Source: CAYUYV01 sp050331455 (GTDB lineage: Bacteria; Pseudomonadota; Alphaproteobacteria; JAJFIK01). From it: 51,068 nucleotides of DNA. The notes beneath the pieces are model-generated. The model saw only the letters and a program-made list of their open reading frames with translations. It did not search any database and was not told the DNA's origin. Positions 33,740 to 42,339 of this stretch are shown here, one piece after another. Location of the stretch: positions 1 through 51,068 of the forward strand of contig JBHJGV010000021.1 in the NCBI GenBank assembly GCA_050331455.1, in the 5' to 3' direction. The stretch's first letter is position 1; each line of letters starts with the position of its first letter. Both the position numbers and the translations under genes were made by a program.

Positions 33740-36700
33740 TCAGCCCACTTCGAACTCGAAGGTAAAGTCGGCGACCTTGTCGCCCTGGGCCTGATCCTGG
33801 GCGAATAATTCCAGCCGCACGGCGTGGGCGCCCTCGGCAAAGGTGGTGCCATTCAGAAAGTCGTCGTCTTTGTTGCCGCCCAGGGCGTAGACGGAGATAT
33901 TCTCCACAGTGCTGTCGCCCTCGTAGGTCAGGCGGATGGACTCGACCGCCGGCGCTTCGTCGGTGGTCTCCACATAGAAGGTGACCGGCCCGGCCCCGTC
34001 CAGCAGATCGCCGTCGATCACCTCGCCGAAGCCGACCGATGTCAGGGTCTGGTCCTGCTCCAGGGCCGTGGTGGCAATGAAGGCCTCCACATAGTCGGCG
34101 CCGTCTGGCAATGGCGTGGGCTCAGGCTCCGGCGACAGATCGAAGGTGATCGTTTCGCGGAGCAGCAACGCCCCTTCCAGATTGTCCTTTGCGTGCACGG
34201 TGATCGACAGACTGTTCATCCCGTCCACAAGGGCGGTGCCTTCCCTGAAATTGCCGGCCATATTGTCGCCGAACAGGGCATAGGGCTCGAAATTTTCCCG
34301 CTGGGTGGCGCCGCCATTGGCCGACAGGGCCATGCTCCCATCAAAGGACGGCCCGCCGAGCGCGGGGCTGACCGACACCGTCATGCGACCGGTGGGAATG
34401 GCGGCGATATCCTCTGCACTCACCCCATCGGCGGGAACGATGCCGCCATCGGGCACGATCGTGCCGAGGACGCGATCGGTCTCGGCATCAACCAGGCTGA
34501 GGACCAGGTCGTCGATTCCAAGGTCGCCATCGACGGGAGCGGGCTCCGGATCTGGCGCAGGCTCGGGATCCGGCGCGGGCTCCGGCGGCAGAGCCAGGCC
34601 GGCATTGAGGCCGGTGACAGACCCGCCATCGGCAAGGGCAAAGCTGTCCGTCCGTCCGTCTCCGGACGGCGTTGTGCCGACGACATCGCTGTCTACCGCT
34701 TCACTCCCAATGCCGGGGGTCACGAAGGCGCGACCCTCGGCGTCGTCCTCGAAGGACACCCGGTAGTCCCCCGCTTCCAGCGCATCGAACCCATAGGTGC
34801 CATCCGGCGCGGTCTGGGTCGAGGCAACCTGCTGACCGGCTGCGTTCAGCAGGCGGACTGTGGCGCCGCCGATCCCCGTGTCCCCCGCACCGAACCGCTC
34901 ATTGCCGTCGAGGTCGAGGAAATAGGTGCCGGAAACGGATCCGGTGGGCTCCGGTTCCGGTTCCACAATGGCAGCGAGTTCGAAAGTCACGGTTTCCTGA
35001 AGGAGAAGAGCACCGTTGCCGTTGCTGCCTTGATAGATCGCGAAGGAAAAGTCGTTCTCGCCGTTCTGCAGACCGGTGCCGGTGTTGAAGTCGCCTTTCG
35101 TGTCATCACCGAACAGCGCATAGGGGACCAGGTTCTCGGTCTGGGACCGGCCGCCATTGGCGGACAGGATCATACTGCCGATGGTCGCGTCCGTGGTGGT
35201 GGGCGTGACACTGATCGTCAGGGCACCGCGGGGCGCATTGGCGATGTCGTCCGCGCTGACGCCTTCCGCAGGCACGACGCCGTCTTCAGTGATCTCGCCC
35301 AGGACCGTATCCGTTTCCGCATTGATCAACAGAAGGCGGATATCTTCCAGCTCCAGGTTTCCGTCGCCCGGCGCCGGCTCGGGATCCGGATCCGGCGTAC
35401 CGCTGTCGGGCGGCAGAACGACATCGGACAGTGGAAAGTCCGCGAAAAAGGCCTGCGCATCCGCCGGCTCGGCTTTTTCCTTACCGGTCAGGGCATAGAA
35501 CAGCATGCCGGCATCCGACGGGTCGTCCACCTTGCCGCGGGCATTGACCATCAGCCTGCGCATCTCTTGGAGGACCGGATCGCTCGTGCTGTCGAGCCAC
35601 TCCCATTCCGGATTGTTGAAACCCGCATTCTTGCCGCCGTTCTGATCCGCGATTTCCAGCAGCGTCACCTCCGGAAAATCCTGCCGGATATCCGACCATG
35701 TGCGTGCCTCGGTCACGCCGGGCCGGGTGATCTTGTCACGGTTTTCATTCCAGCCGCTGTGCGACAGCAGCGTGATGTTGGACAAATTCTCCGGGTCGGT
35801 CAGGTCGAGGGCCCGGTAGATGGTTTCCATGGGGCCGCCTTCGATGGCAAGCACCTTCTCGCCCGAATTCAGGATCTCGACCAGCGCCTGGGTCGCCTCC
35901 GTTTCACCGGCCGTGTAGTCATAGGTGGTGACGCCCAGGTCCTCGGCGAAGGCGCCGCTCTCACGCATGGCGCCGACCTGGTAGGCATCGTTCTTCTCAC
36001 TGACATTGTTGCTGTAGAAGAACGTCATCTTGTCTTCGAGGCCGGCGGCCTTGGTCAGCGCCGCTGCGACCGGCAGGGCGGCGATGTCGTCGTCATCATT
36101 GTTATTGCCGTCGAAATGGAACGTGATCTGGTCGAAGCCGCCCACAAGCTGGTCGGCAAAGGCCCCACCGCCATCATCGGCCGTTTGGTCGCCCGATGGA
36201 TCGGAGGGGGGAAGACCGGCGATGAAAGGCGAGCCCGCAGCGTTCTCGCCCGGTGCACTGCCCTTATACAATTCAAAGGAGTCCAAATGGTAGCCTTCGG
36301 ACCGGCCACCGATTGTAACGGTATGCGTTCCGGCCGGCAGGTTGAACTGGGCCAGGGGGTTAGGGTCATTGTGACTTTTGGAGTCGATACGGTCCGAATA
36401 TCCCCAATCGCCGTCAGACACGTTGCCCCGACCGTTTTCGTTCCTGACACCGAAAATCTTGATGAAACCGTCATTCGCGGAGTCGTTCAGGGAGTTGATT
36501 GACGAGACCTGCAGGTCTTCGGCGCTGTCGTTAATTCTGAGCCAGATATCGTTTCGCTTGTCGTTCTCCGCGCCCGGATCCCGTGATCCCCGTGACCGAA
36601 AATTATAGACGCCGCCTTCCCCTTCCGGGATTTCAATCTTGAACGACAGCAGACTGTCCGCTGGCGGCGTCCGGTTGTTGCTGGTGCTTCCGGCCGAGCC

Positions 36701-36886
36701 ATAGAGGTAGTATCCCGTGCCCTGGAAGTCCGCCTGGTTGCCTTGGGCATCCGGCGCGGCGGAGTAGGACCACCGCCCATCCGGGGCCGTGCCGCCGTTG
36801 CCGTCTTCGATCTGAACCTTGAAGTAATAGCCGTTGCCATTCGCGACGCCGCCAAAATAGCCGTCGGCCGGAGTGTTACCGTTCAT
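33740..36886 (-). CDS. Large modular protein, nucleoside-hydrolase-like with Ig-like repeats
   Basis: This 1048-residue acidic protein has a lectin-like first region (~1-215, with NLPAGTHTVTIGGRSEGYHL), a nucleoside-hydrolase-like domain (~235-500, ITFHFDGNNNDDDDIAALPV with an Asp cluster), and a module with the ENLVPYALFGDDTKGDF signature (~520-650). An SdrD-B-like domain (~655-790, SVSGTYFLDLDGNERFGAGD) comes next, then a second ENFEPYALFGD module (~800-940) and a third partial one. PDPEPAP linkers join them. No signal peptide is visible; export by another route, or a missed start, is possible. GGGTGGA precedes the ATG. Function unknown. Confidence 0.75.
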   Translation of the reverse strand: MNGNTPADGYFGGVANGNGYYFKVQIEDGNGGTAPDGRWSYSAAPDAQGNQADFQGTGYYLYGSAGSTSNNRTPPADSLLSFKIEIPEGEGGVYNFRSRGSRDPGAENDKRNDIWLRINDSAEDLQVSSINSLNDSANDGFIKIFGVRNENGRGNVSDGDWGYSDRIDSKSHNDPNPLAQFNLPAGTHTVTIGGRSEGYHLDSFELYKGSAPGENAAGSPFIAGLPPSDPSGDQTADDGGGAFADQLVGGFDQITFHFDGNNNDDDDIAALPVAAALTKAAGLEDKMTFFYSNNVSEKNDAYQVGAMRESGAFAEDLGVTTYDYTAGETEATQALVEILNSGEKVLAIEGGPMETIYRALDLTDPENLSNITLLSHSGWNENRDKITRPGVTEARTWSDIRQDFPEVTLLEIADQNGGKNAGFNNPEWEWLDSTSDPVLQEMRRLMVNARGKVDDPSDAGMLFYALTGKEKAEPADAQAFFADFPLSDVVLPPDSGTPDPDPEPAPGDGNLELEDIRLLLINAETDTVLGEITEDGVVPAEGVSADDIANAPRGALTISVTPTTTDATIGSMILSANGGRSQTENLVPYALFGDDTKGDFNTGTGLQNGENDFSFAIYQGSNGNGALLLQETVTFELAAIVEPEPEPTGSVSGTYFLDLDGNERFGAGDTGIGGATVRLLNAAGQQVASTQTAPDGTYGFDALEAGDYRVSFEDDAEGRAFVTPGIGSEAVDSDVVGTTPSGDGRTDSFALADGGSVTGLNAGLALPPEPAPDPEPAPDPEPAPVDGDLGIDDLVLSLVDAETDRVLGTIVPDGGIVPADGVSAEDIAAIPTGRMTVSVSPALGGPSFDGSMALSANGGATQRENFEPYALFGDNMAGNFREGTALVDGMNSLSITVHAKDNLEGALLLRETITFDLSPEPEPTPLPDGADYVEAFIATTALEQDQTLTSVGFGEVIDGDLLDGAGPVTFYVETTDEAPAVESIRLTYEGDSTVENISVYALGGNKDDDFLNGTTFAEGAHAVRLELFAQDQAQGDKVADFTFEFEVG

Positions 36887-37480
36887 GTATGTCCACCCTT
36901 ATGAATAATTCGTCATAAATGATCCGTATTCGTCCCGACTGCGTCTCGGATCATTTTTGCGGGCCTACAGTCACTCCGGACACGGTTGAAAGGGAAGTTA
37001 CAAAATCCCTGGGTTGACCGCATTGCCAATCCCTAACGGGACACACCCTTTAGGCTGATCGGTACGAACCCCTTAAACTGGACTCCCTCTGTCTGGCAGC
37101 GTGTTCATGACCCCGAACGCCATGCCGATCCGATCCATCATGTCTACACCCAAAGGATCAGGCACCAGGAAATCGGGCAGCGAATTCGACGCGGACATGG
37201 CCATTGCGTGGCGTGTGGGCTTGCGTCTTTGGGGATCGTGGGCAGGGCGGCGGATTTTGCCGGCAGTTCCTGCCCATTCGATCGCGGCCAGTGGATCAAG
37301 ACTTCCACAAGAAAGGTTGATGGCTGATTATCCTTAACAGGAAAATTTGTAGTATTCCGCCATTTTTGGTTCAGCTCTCCCGAACTACCGCCTTTGGCAC
37401 CGGGCTTGCGATGAAAGGGGCATGGCAGCGGCGATCACGCCGCCGCCGCCGCAAAACGCGCAAAACCGGAGACCTGACCC
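36887..37480. other. 594-bp gap between divergent large-protein and pilin genes
   Basis: This is the longest non-coding stretch in the middle of the window. It holds the promoter side of both genes, the hairpin at 36917-36956 and an AT-rich patch near 37335-37375. A short plus-strand ORF (37101-37337) has no protein-like features and no good Shine-Dalgarno. I see no RNA gene. Confidence 0.5.
36917..36956. promoter_or_regulatory. 10-bp perfect inverted repeat in the 5' region of the large gene
   Basis: AAATGATCCG at 36917-36926 is the exact reverse complement of CGGATCATTT at 36947-36956, with a 20-base spacer. It lies 31-70 bp upstream of the ATG at 36886. It could be a spaced dyad operator, or a leader hairpin that controls expression of the surface protein. 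Confidence 0.5.
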
Positions 37481-37948
37481 ATGACCAAGACCTTCCTCAT
37501 CGCCGCTGTCGCCACTGCCGCCCTGTTCGGTGCTGCCTCCACCGCTGAAGCGGCCCGGACCACGGGCAAAGTCGAACTGAAGGGCTCCGTTGCCACGGTT
37601 TGTGAGGTGACGGTCACGGATCTGAAGGCCGACCTGAACCTGACTCGCGGCGAAAAAGGCAAGAAAGTGGCTTCCGTCGAGGAGCACTGCAACGACCACG
37701 ACGGCTATACGATCACCTTCGACAGCTCCAACAATGGCAGCCTGAAGAGCAAGGACAACGACCGCATCGCCTACACCGTCAATTACGACAACCAGTCCCG
37801 CAAGAGCCTGAACAATGACCTGACCTTGCGTCGGAACAGTGCCCAGTTCCGCAAGAACCACGATCTGTTCATCAATATCGACGCCAGCAACACCCGGGTC
37901 GCCGGCGACTACTCCGACTCCATCACGGTTGAAATCCGGGCCAAGTGA
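37481..37948 (+). CDS. Pilin subunit, spore-coat-U/SCPU-like
   Basis: This 155-residue protein has a Sec signal (MTKTFLIAAVATAALFGAAS, cleaved near AEA|ART). The mature beta-rich part has two cysteines, in TVCEVTVTDL and EEHCNDHDGYTIT, able to form the disulfide typical of chaperone-usher subunits. The C-terminus DYSDSITVEIRAK fits a subunit edge strand. It leads an operon with chaperone, usher and tip-like genes. A hairpin beginning at its stop codon suggests it is the highly expressed major subunit. Confidence 0.8.
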   Translation: MTKTFLIAAVATAALFGAASTAEAARTTGKVELKGSVATVCEVTVTDLKADLNLTRGEKGKKVASVEEHCNDHDGYTITFDSSNNGSLKSKDNDRIAYTVNYDNQSRKSLNNDLTLRRNSAQFRKNHDLFINIDASNTRVAGDYSDSITVEIRAK

Positions 37949-37967
37949 TCCGGTCGGCTCCGGATCA
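37946..37967 (+). promoter_or_regulatory. Intra-operon hairpin at the pilin stop codon
   Basis: TGATCCGG at 37946-37953 and CCGGATCA at 37960-37967 form a perfect 8-bp stem with a 6-base loop; the stem's first three bases are the pilin stop codon. No T-run follows. Such hairpins between major pilin and chaperone genes usually stabilise the upstream message or attenuate downstream transcription. Confidence 0.7.
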
Positions 37968-38074
37968 GGTCCACGGTTTGCCATGCCTTAAGGCCCTTCG
38001 GTCATGGTTGCGATCATGATCGACGGGGCCGACGGGGCAGAGCGTTCGAGCCGGCCCGGGATGGGGAGGACGAC

Positions 38075-38854
38075 ATGGCGGCGTGCAGGCACCAAGGCAC
38101 GGCAAGGCGACATGCAATGTCGGCCGGGATCTTCGGACTGGCCCTCGTTCTGGTTTTTGCGACAATGGGCCCGGTGGCGGCCTTCAAGTTGACGCCGATC
38201 GAAATCACCCTGAAACCGACGGGCCGTGGGGCGAGCGGATCCGTCGTGCTGCAAAACCCCTCGGAGGTTCCGGCCGCCGTCGAACTGACCGTACACGAAC
38301 GGGCCATGGACCTTGAGGGCACCGACAACCTCACGCCGTCCCCCGACCGTTTCCTGGTCATTCCCTCCCAGGTGATCCTCATGCCGGGTATGGAACAGGC
38401 CGTCCGGCTTCAATGGCTGGGCGGATTGGTGGACGAGGAACGGGCTTTTCGCCTGGTGGCTGAACAATTGCCCATCGATCTGGAGGACGGTCAGGCCGAT
38501 GGGGGACGCATGCGCCTCCTGGTTCGCTATGTGGCCTCCCTCTATGTCAGACCGGAGGGCGCTGAGCCAAAGGTCCGCGTCACGCGCGGGCGTGTGGATG
38601 CCGGAACGGCGGGCCCGGAACTGACCTTCGACGTGGTCAACAGCGGCAAGGCTCGGGTCGCTTTAAGCAGTCTCATGGTCCAGGCCTCGCGCAAAGGACG
38701 CACCCTGCTGGATCTGGACAGCGGCCGGCTGGGGGAGGTCAGCGGTTCGGTCGTGCTGGCGGGCCACACAAGGCGGTTCCGGATCCCTCTGGAAAGCAGC
38801 GGCGCGCCGAAAACCGGTCCGATCACGGTCGATCTCGACTATGACGGGCGGTAA
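38075..38854 (+). CDS. Periplasmic pilus assembly chaperone
   Basis: This 259-residue protein has a signal peptide (residues ~15-36, SAGIFGLALVLVFATMGPVA) and two Ig-like domains in the FimC/PapD manner. The first domain opens FKLTPIEITLKPTGRGASGS, a strand of the chaperone donor-complementation type. The second ends RRFRIPLESSGAPKTGPITV. It should bind subunits from the periplasm and deliver them to the usher. Two ATGs compete; the one at 38075 follows GGGGAGGA, better than 38117. It lies 126 bp after the pilin, past the hairpin, and 9 bp before the usher. Confidence 0.87.
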   Translation: MAACRHQGTARRHAMSAGIFGLALVLVFATMGPVAAFKLTPIEITLKPTGRGASGSVVLQNPSEVPAAVELTVHERAMDLEGTDNLTPSPDRFLVIPSQVILMPGMEQAVRLQWLGGLVDEERAFRLVAEQLPIDLEDGQADGGRMRLLVRYVASLYVRPEGAEPKVRVTRGRVDAGTAGPELTFDVVNSGKARVALSSLMVQASRKGRTLLDLDSGRLGEVSGSVVLAGHTRRFRIPLESSGAPKTGPITVDLDYDGR

Positions 38855-38863
38855 TGGCTGTTC

Positions 38864-41401
38864 ATGTCCGTTCGGGACAAGGGCCGCGGCGCGTGCGTCG
38901 TGACGGCGTTCCTCTTTACCCTGGGCCTGTCCCACGGTCTGTCCCACAGTCTGTCTTTGAACGCCTTTGGTCCCACGCCGGCCCTTGCCCAGTCCCCGGC
39001 GGATCTTTTCCAGAAGGCCTTTGGCGCCAAAGCGAAGCCCAAAGCCCAGACCTTCCAGGCACCGGTGAAATTTCTCATCTACGAGCTTGGGCTCGCCGAC
39101 GTCACCGTCGAAGGCGGGGGCGGGCCGGTCATGATCGACAAGGCGGATTTGAGGGCGGCCCTTGAACAGGTCCTTCTGGAGACGGCATTGGGCGCCTTTG
39201 ATGCGTTGGAGGATCAGGACGGAAAAGTCAGTCCTCAAGAGATCGCCGCGACCACCATCGCCGTGCGTTACGATCCGGCCACCCTCTCCCTGGACCTGGA
39301 CGTGCCCTGGGAGCTGTTGCGGGTGCTCGATATCTCACTGGCCCCGGACCGGCTTGAGCCGCCCGATCCCCTGTCCCCCGCCCCGGTGAGTGCGATCGTC
39401 AATACGCGCGGCGTGTTCGATGCCGCCTGGGACAGCGCGCAGGAGAGGCAGGACCCGGTGGCCTTCAGCGCAGCCATGGATGCGGCCTTGAACGTGGCCG
39501 GTACAGTCTTCGAGGCCGAAGCCGATTATGCGTCGGCGGCGCAGGACCGCTTTCGGCTCCTGCGCATGCGGATCTTTCGGGACGCGGTGCTGCGCCGTCG
39601 CCGGTTCGCCTTTGGCGATGTCGATGTTCCGGTGACGGGCTTACAGGGTGCGCCGCGGATTGTCGGTCTTTCGGCCTCGCGCAATTTCGACCTCCAGCCC
39701 GAGCGTCCTTTCCAGCCTCGGGGCAGCCAGCTCATCACCCTGGAGCGGGATACCGTGATCGATGTCCTGGCCGGGGGGCGTGTGATCGAGACCTTTGCCC
39801 TGTCTCCGGGACGATACCGCCTGACGGATCTGCCCCTCAGTGTCGGCGGCAATGCCTTCGACATTCGGCTGACGGATGATCTGAACCGTGTGGAGACGAT
39901 CGGCCTGTCCCTGTTTTTCGATCCCGCCCTTCTGGGGGCCGGCGAGAAGGATTTCGGCTATGCCATCGGTTTTGAAAGCCGGGCCGACGGGGCGTACCAG
40001 TCCGTGGATCGGGAGCGCTGGGTGGTGAGCGGCTTCCACCGTGAGGGCCTCACCGATGCCTTGACCCTTGGAGCAAGCCTCCAGGCAGCCCGGCGCAGGC
40101 TGAATATCGGCGGAGAGATCGGTGTCGCCGGCCCCTTCGGCAATCTCTCGATGCTTGGCGATTGGAGCGGGGTCGGCCCCATGGATGGGGTAAGCGGCGC
40201 GGTGCAGTGGGAGGTGCCGGGCATTGGCCTCTTCGCCCGCGCCATCGATCTCGATCTGGGGCTCACGGCGGGCTATACCAGCCGCCGCTATGCCGCCTTC
40301 GATGCGGACCCCGATCCGCAGCCGGACAATGACGCCATGGTGGATGCCGGGGTGCGGCTCGCTGCGGCCATCGGCACCACCTGGGCCTTGAGCGTGAGCG
40401 GGCAGGCCGGTTTGCAGCGGACCGGCGCCCGGGAAAGCGCCCTGTCGGCCAGCCTGCGGAACACTTTTGCCGGTGGGATCAATGTGGATTTCCTGGCCAA
40501 TCTGGACACCCGGGCGGGCCGGTCCGAGGCCCTATTCGCCCTGGGGCTGTCCTTCACGCTGGGCCGGTCCCATGCGGGGGATGTCAGCGCCTCCTGGCCC
40601 GAGGCCACCTACCGGGCAAGTTGGAGCCGACGCCCATCCCGACCCGTGCGGGACTGGACCGCCGGCCTCACCTATCAGTATAACAATGATCTGCAATCGA
40701 CGGATGCGACCTTACGCTACGTGGATCAGCGGGGCGAGGCGGACCTGCGCCTGACGGGAAGCCGTCTTTCGCCGGGCGATGGCGAAACCGGGGGGAGGCA
40801 ATCGGGGCGGGTCACGGGCGGCGCGGCGGCGAGCCTGGTCTATGCGGATGGTACGGTCGGCCTGGGCCGTCCGGTGGCGAACAGTTTTGCCCTCGTGCGC
40901 CGACATCCCGCCTTGTCCGGTACGGATGTTTTTGTCAATCCGGCGGAGGACGCCTATCTGGCCCGTTCGGACGGTCTCGGTGCCCTGGTCGTCCCGGGGC
41001 TGAGCGACCATGTGCTCCAGCAGATCCGGCTTGAGGCCCCCGATCTGGCGGTGGGTCAGGATCTGGGCGATGACCGACCGTTTCTGCGGCCCCGGGCGCG
41101 CTCGGGACTGCTTGTTCAGGCCGGCACCACCGCCAGCGTCGTGCTCATGGCGCAGCTTGTGGATGCCACAGGGGCGCCCCATGCCCTGAAAGCCGGCAGC
41201 TTGATCCGTACGGATGGATCGCAGCCGGTCGAGGCCCGGTCCTTCTTCACCAATCGGGAAGGGCGCCTTGCCATGGACGGCCTGAGCCCCGGGGCTTACC
41301 GCATCACGCTTGTCGTGCCCGGGCGGCCGGAGGCGGTGCTGACGATCGGTGCGGAGGAGGCGGGCCTCGTCCGTGCCGGGACGATCGAGGTGGCGCCGTG
41401 A
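38864..41401 (+). CDS. Outer-membrane usher of chaperone-usher pilus
   Basis: This 845-residue usher has a signal peptide (FLFTLGLSHGLSHSLSLNAF), an N-terminal domain (FLIYELGLADVTVEGGGGPV to about 150), and a beta-barrel with a plug region near FDLQPERPFQPRGSQLITLE and FALSPGRYRLTDLPLSVGGN. A C-terminal region (LLVQAGTTASVVLMAQLVDA, LDGLSP-like turn) follows. It should gate and polymerise the pilus. It is divergent from FimD/PapC and looks like an archaic or alphaproteobacterial clade. A chance DQDGKVSPQE stretch resembles an EF-hand. It overlaps the next gene by GTGA. Confidence 0.85.
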   Translation: MSVRDKGRGACVVTAFLFTLGLSHGLSHSLSLNAFGPTPALAQSPADLFQKAFGAKAKPKAQTFQAPVKFLIYELGLADVTVEGGGGPVMIDKADLRAALEQVLLETALGAFDALEDQDGKVSPQEIAATTIAVRYDPATLSLDLDVPWELLRVLDISLAPDRLEPPDPLSPAPVSAIVNTRGVFDAAWDSAQERQDPVAFSAAMDAALNVAGTVFEAEADYASAAQDRFRLLRMRIFRDAVLRRRRFAFGDVDVPVTGLQGAPRIVGLSASRNFDLQPERPFQPRGSQLITLERDTVIDVLAGGRVIETFALSPGRYRLTDLPLSVGGNAFDIRLTDDLNRVETIGLSLFFDPALLGAGEKDFGYAIGFESRADGAYQSVDRERWVVSGFHREGLTDALTLGASLQAARRRLNIGGEIGVAGPFGNLSMLGDWSGVGPMDGVSGAVQWEVPGIGLFARAIDLDLGLTAGYTSRRYAAFDADPDPQPDNDAMVDAGVRLAAAIGTTWALSVSGQAGLQRTGARESALSASLRNTFAGGINVDFLANLDTRAGRSEALFALGLSFTLGRSHAGDVSASWPEATYRASWSRRPSRPVRDWTAGLTYQYNNDLQSTDATLRYVDQRGEADLRLTGSRLSPGDGETGGRQSGRVTGGAAASLVYADGTVGLGRPVANSFALVRRHPALSGTDVFVNPAEDAYLARSDGLGALVVPGLSDHVLQQIRLEAPDLAVGQDLGDDRPFLRPRARSGLLVQAGTTASVVLMAQLVDATGAPHALKAGSLIRTDGSQPVEARSFFTNREGRLAMDGLSPGAYRITLVVPGRPEAVLTIGAEEAGLVRAGTIEVAP

Positions 41402-42339
41402 TCGGGGGGCGCTTTGGGCTGGCTGCGCTCCTGCTTGCCGGCGTGGGGCTGGCCGCGTCCCCGGTTGCAGCAGACTGTGCCCTGCGCCTGGACCATCCGG
41501 GGCGCATCGATGTGTTCGCAGGGGAGACCTACCAGGTCTTTGGGCGCGCCAGCCTGGCGGTGCCGATCGACTTCACGGTGCGCGGCCAGCGACAGGGATG
41601 CGCCTTCGCGTTGGGTTTTTCCTCCGCCGGCGCCCGGGACGGTCTGCGTGTCGCCCGCGACCGGGGGCATCGCCTGAAATACCGTCTCAGTCCGGACCGT
41701 CGGGGCACGGTGCGGCTCGCGGATCTGCCCCAGGCCCGCGGGGCCGAGCTTCTGCGTGGCGCGATCACGGGTCGGGCTGGGCGGTTTTCCGGGCGATACT
41801 ACATCGTCGTCGATGAAGGGCAGGGCGTCGCCGCCGGAGCCTATCAGGACACGGTGCGGGTTACGCTGATCGATCTGACGACGGCTCGCCGGTTGACCCG
41901 GGTCGATCTGCGCCTGCGCTTTCCGGTGCCCGGCGTGTTGGAAGCCCGGTTCGTGATCGAGGGCAGCCGGCGCGCTTTGGGCGGTTACGGCCATGCCCTC
42001 GATTTCGGCGACCTGAAAACCGGGTTGCGCCGCGGGCTCGATATCGAAGTGCTGGCCAATCAGGGTTTTTCCGTCACTCTGGCTTCGGAAGGGGGCGGCG
42101 TGATGGGCCGGCGGGGACGGATGCCCGGCCCCGTGCGGGGACAGCGCGCCGGTATCCCCTACCGGCTCCACATCCGTGGTCAGACCTTCTCCCTTGAACG
42201 GCCGGTGCGCCTCTCGGCCCGGCGCGGCATCGCCGACGGCCGGCATGACTTTCCCCTCGTGTTCGAGATCGGCTCGACCGATCGCGTGCTTGCAGGCGCC
42301 TATAGCGACATCATCCGCCTGACCGTCGCCGCCGACTAG
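41398..42339 (+). CDS. Tip-like SCPU domain subunit, GTG start
   Basis: This 313-residue exported protein has a signal peptide (GLAALLLAGVGLAASPVAA|DCALRL) and two SCPU/coat-U-like halves. The first runs to about 160, with CALRLDHPGRIDVFAGETYQ and RYYIVVDEGQGVAAGAYQDT; the second ends RVLAGAYSDIIRLTVAAD. The repeated (A/L)GAY-x-D motif marks both halves. It starts with GTG inside the usher stop (GTGA at 41398-41401), so translation is coupled and its level is set by the usher. It is probably the adhesin or initiator subunit. Its stop overlaps that of the amylase in CTAG. Confidence 0.8.
   Translation: MIGGRFGLAALLLAGVGLAASPVAADCALRLDHPGRIDVFAGETYQVFGRASLAVPIDFTVRGQRQGCAFALGFSSAGARDGLRVARDRGHRLKYRLSPDRRGTVRLADLPQARGAELLRGAITGRAGRFSGRYYIVVDEGQGVAAGAYQDTVRVTLIDLTTARRLTRVDLRLRFPVPGVLEARFVIEGSRRALGGYGHALDFGDLKTGLRRGLDIEVLANQGFSVTLASEGGGVMGRRGRMPGPVRGQRAGIPYRLHIRGQTFSLERPVRLSARRGIADGRHDFPLVFEIGSTDRVLAGAYSDIIRLTVAAD

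Noticed and set aside
33824..36502. 892-codon plus-strand ORF opposite the large modular protein gene
   Set aside because: It is the antisense frame of a high-GC gene, Arg/Gly/His-rich with no domain; the minus-strand frame shows clear repeated domains and a matching terminator.
37101..37337. 78-codon ORF in the gap before the pilin gene
   Set aside because: No plausible ribosome site, no recognisable features and low-complexity composition; treated as noncoding.
39208..39246. EF-hand-like DQDGKVSPQE in the usher N-domain
   Set aside because: Only one loop-like stretch without flanking helices or a second hand; treated as chance within an alpha/beta N-domain.
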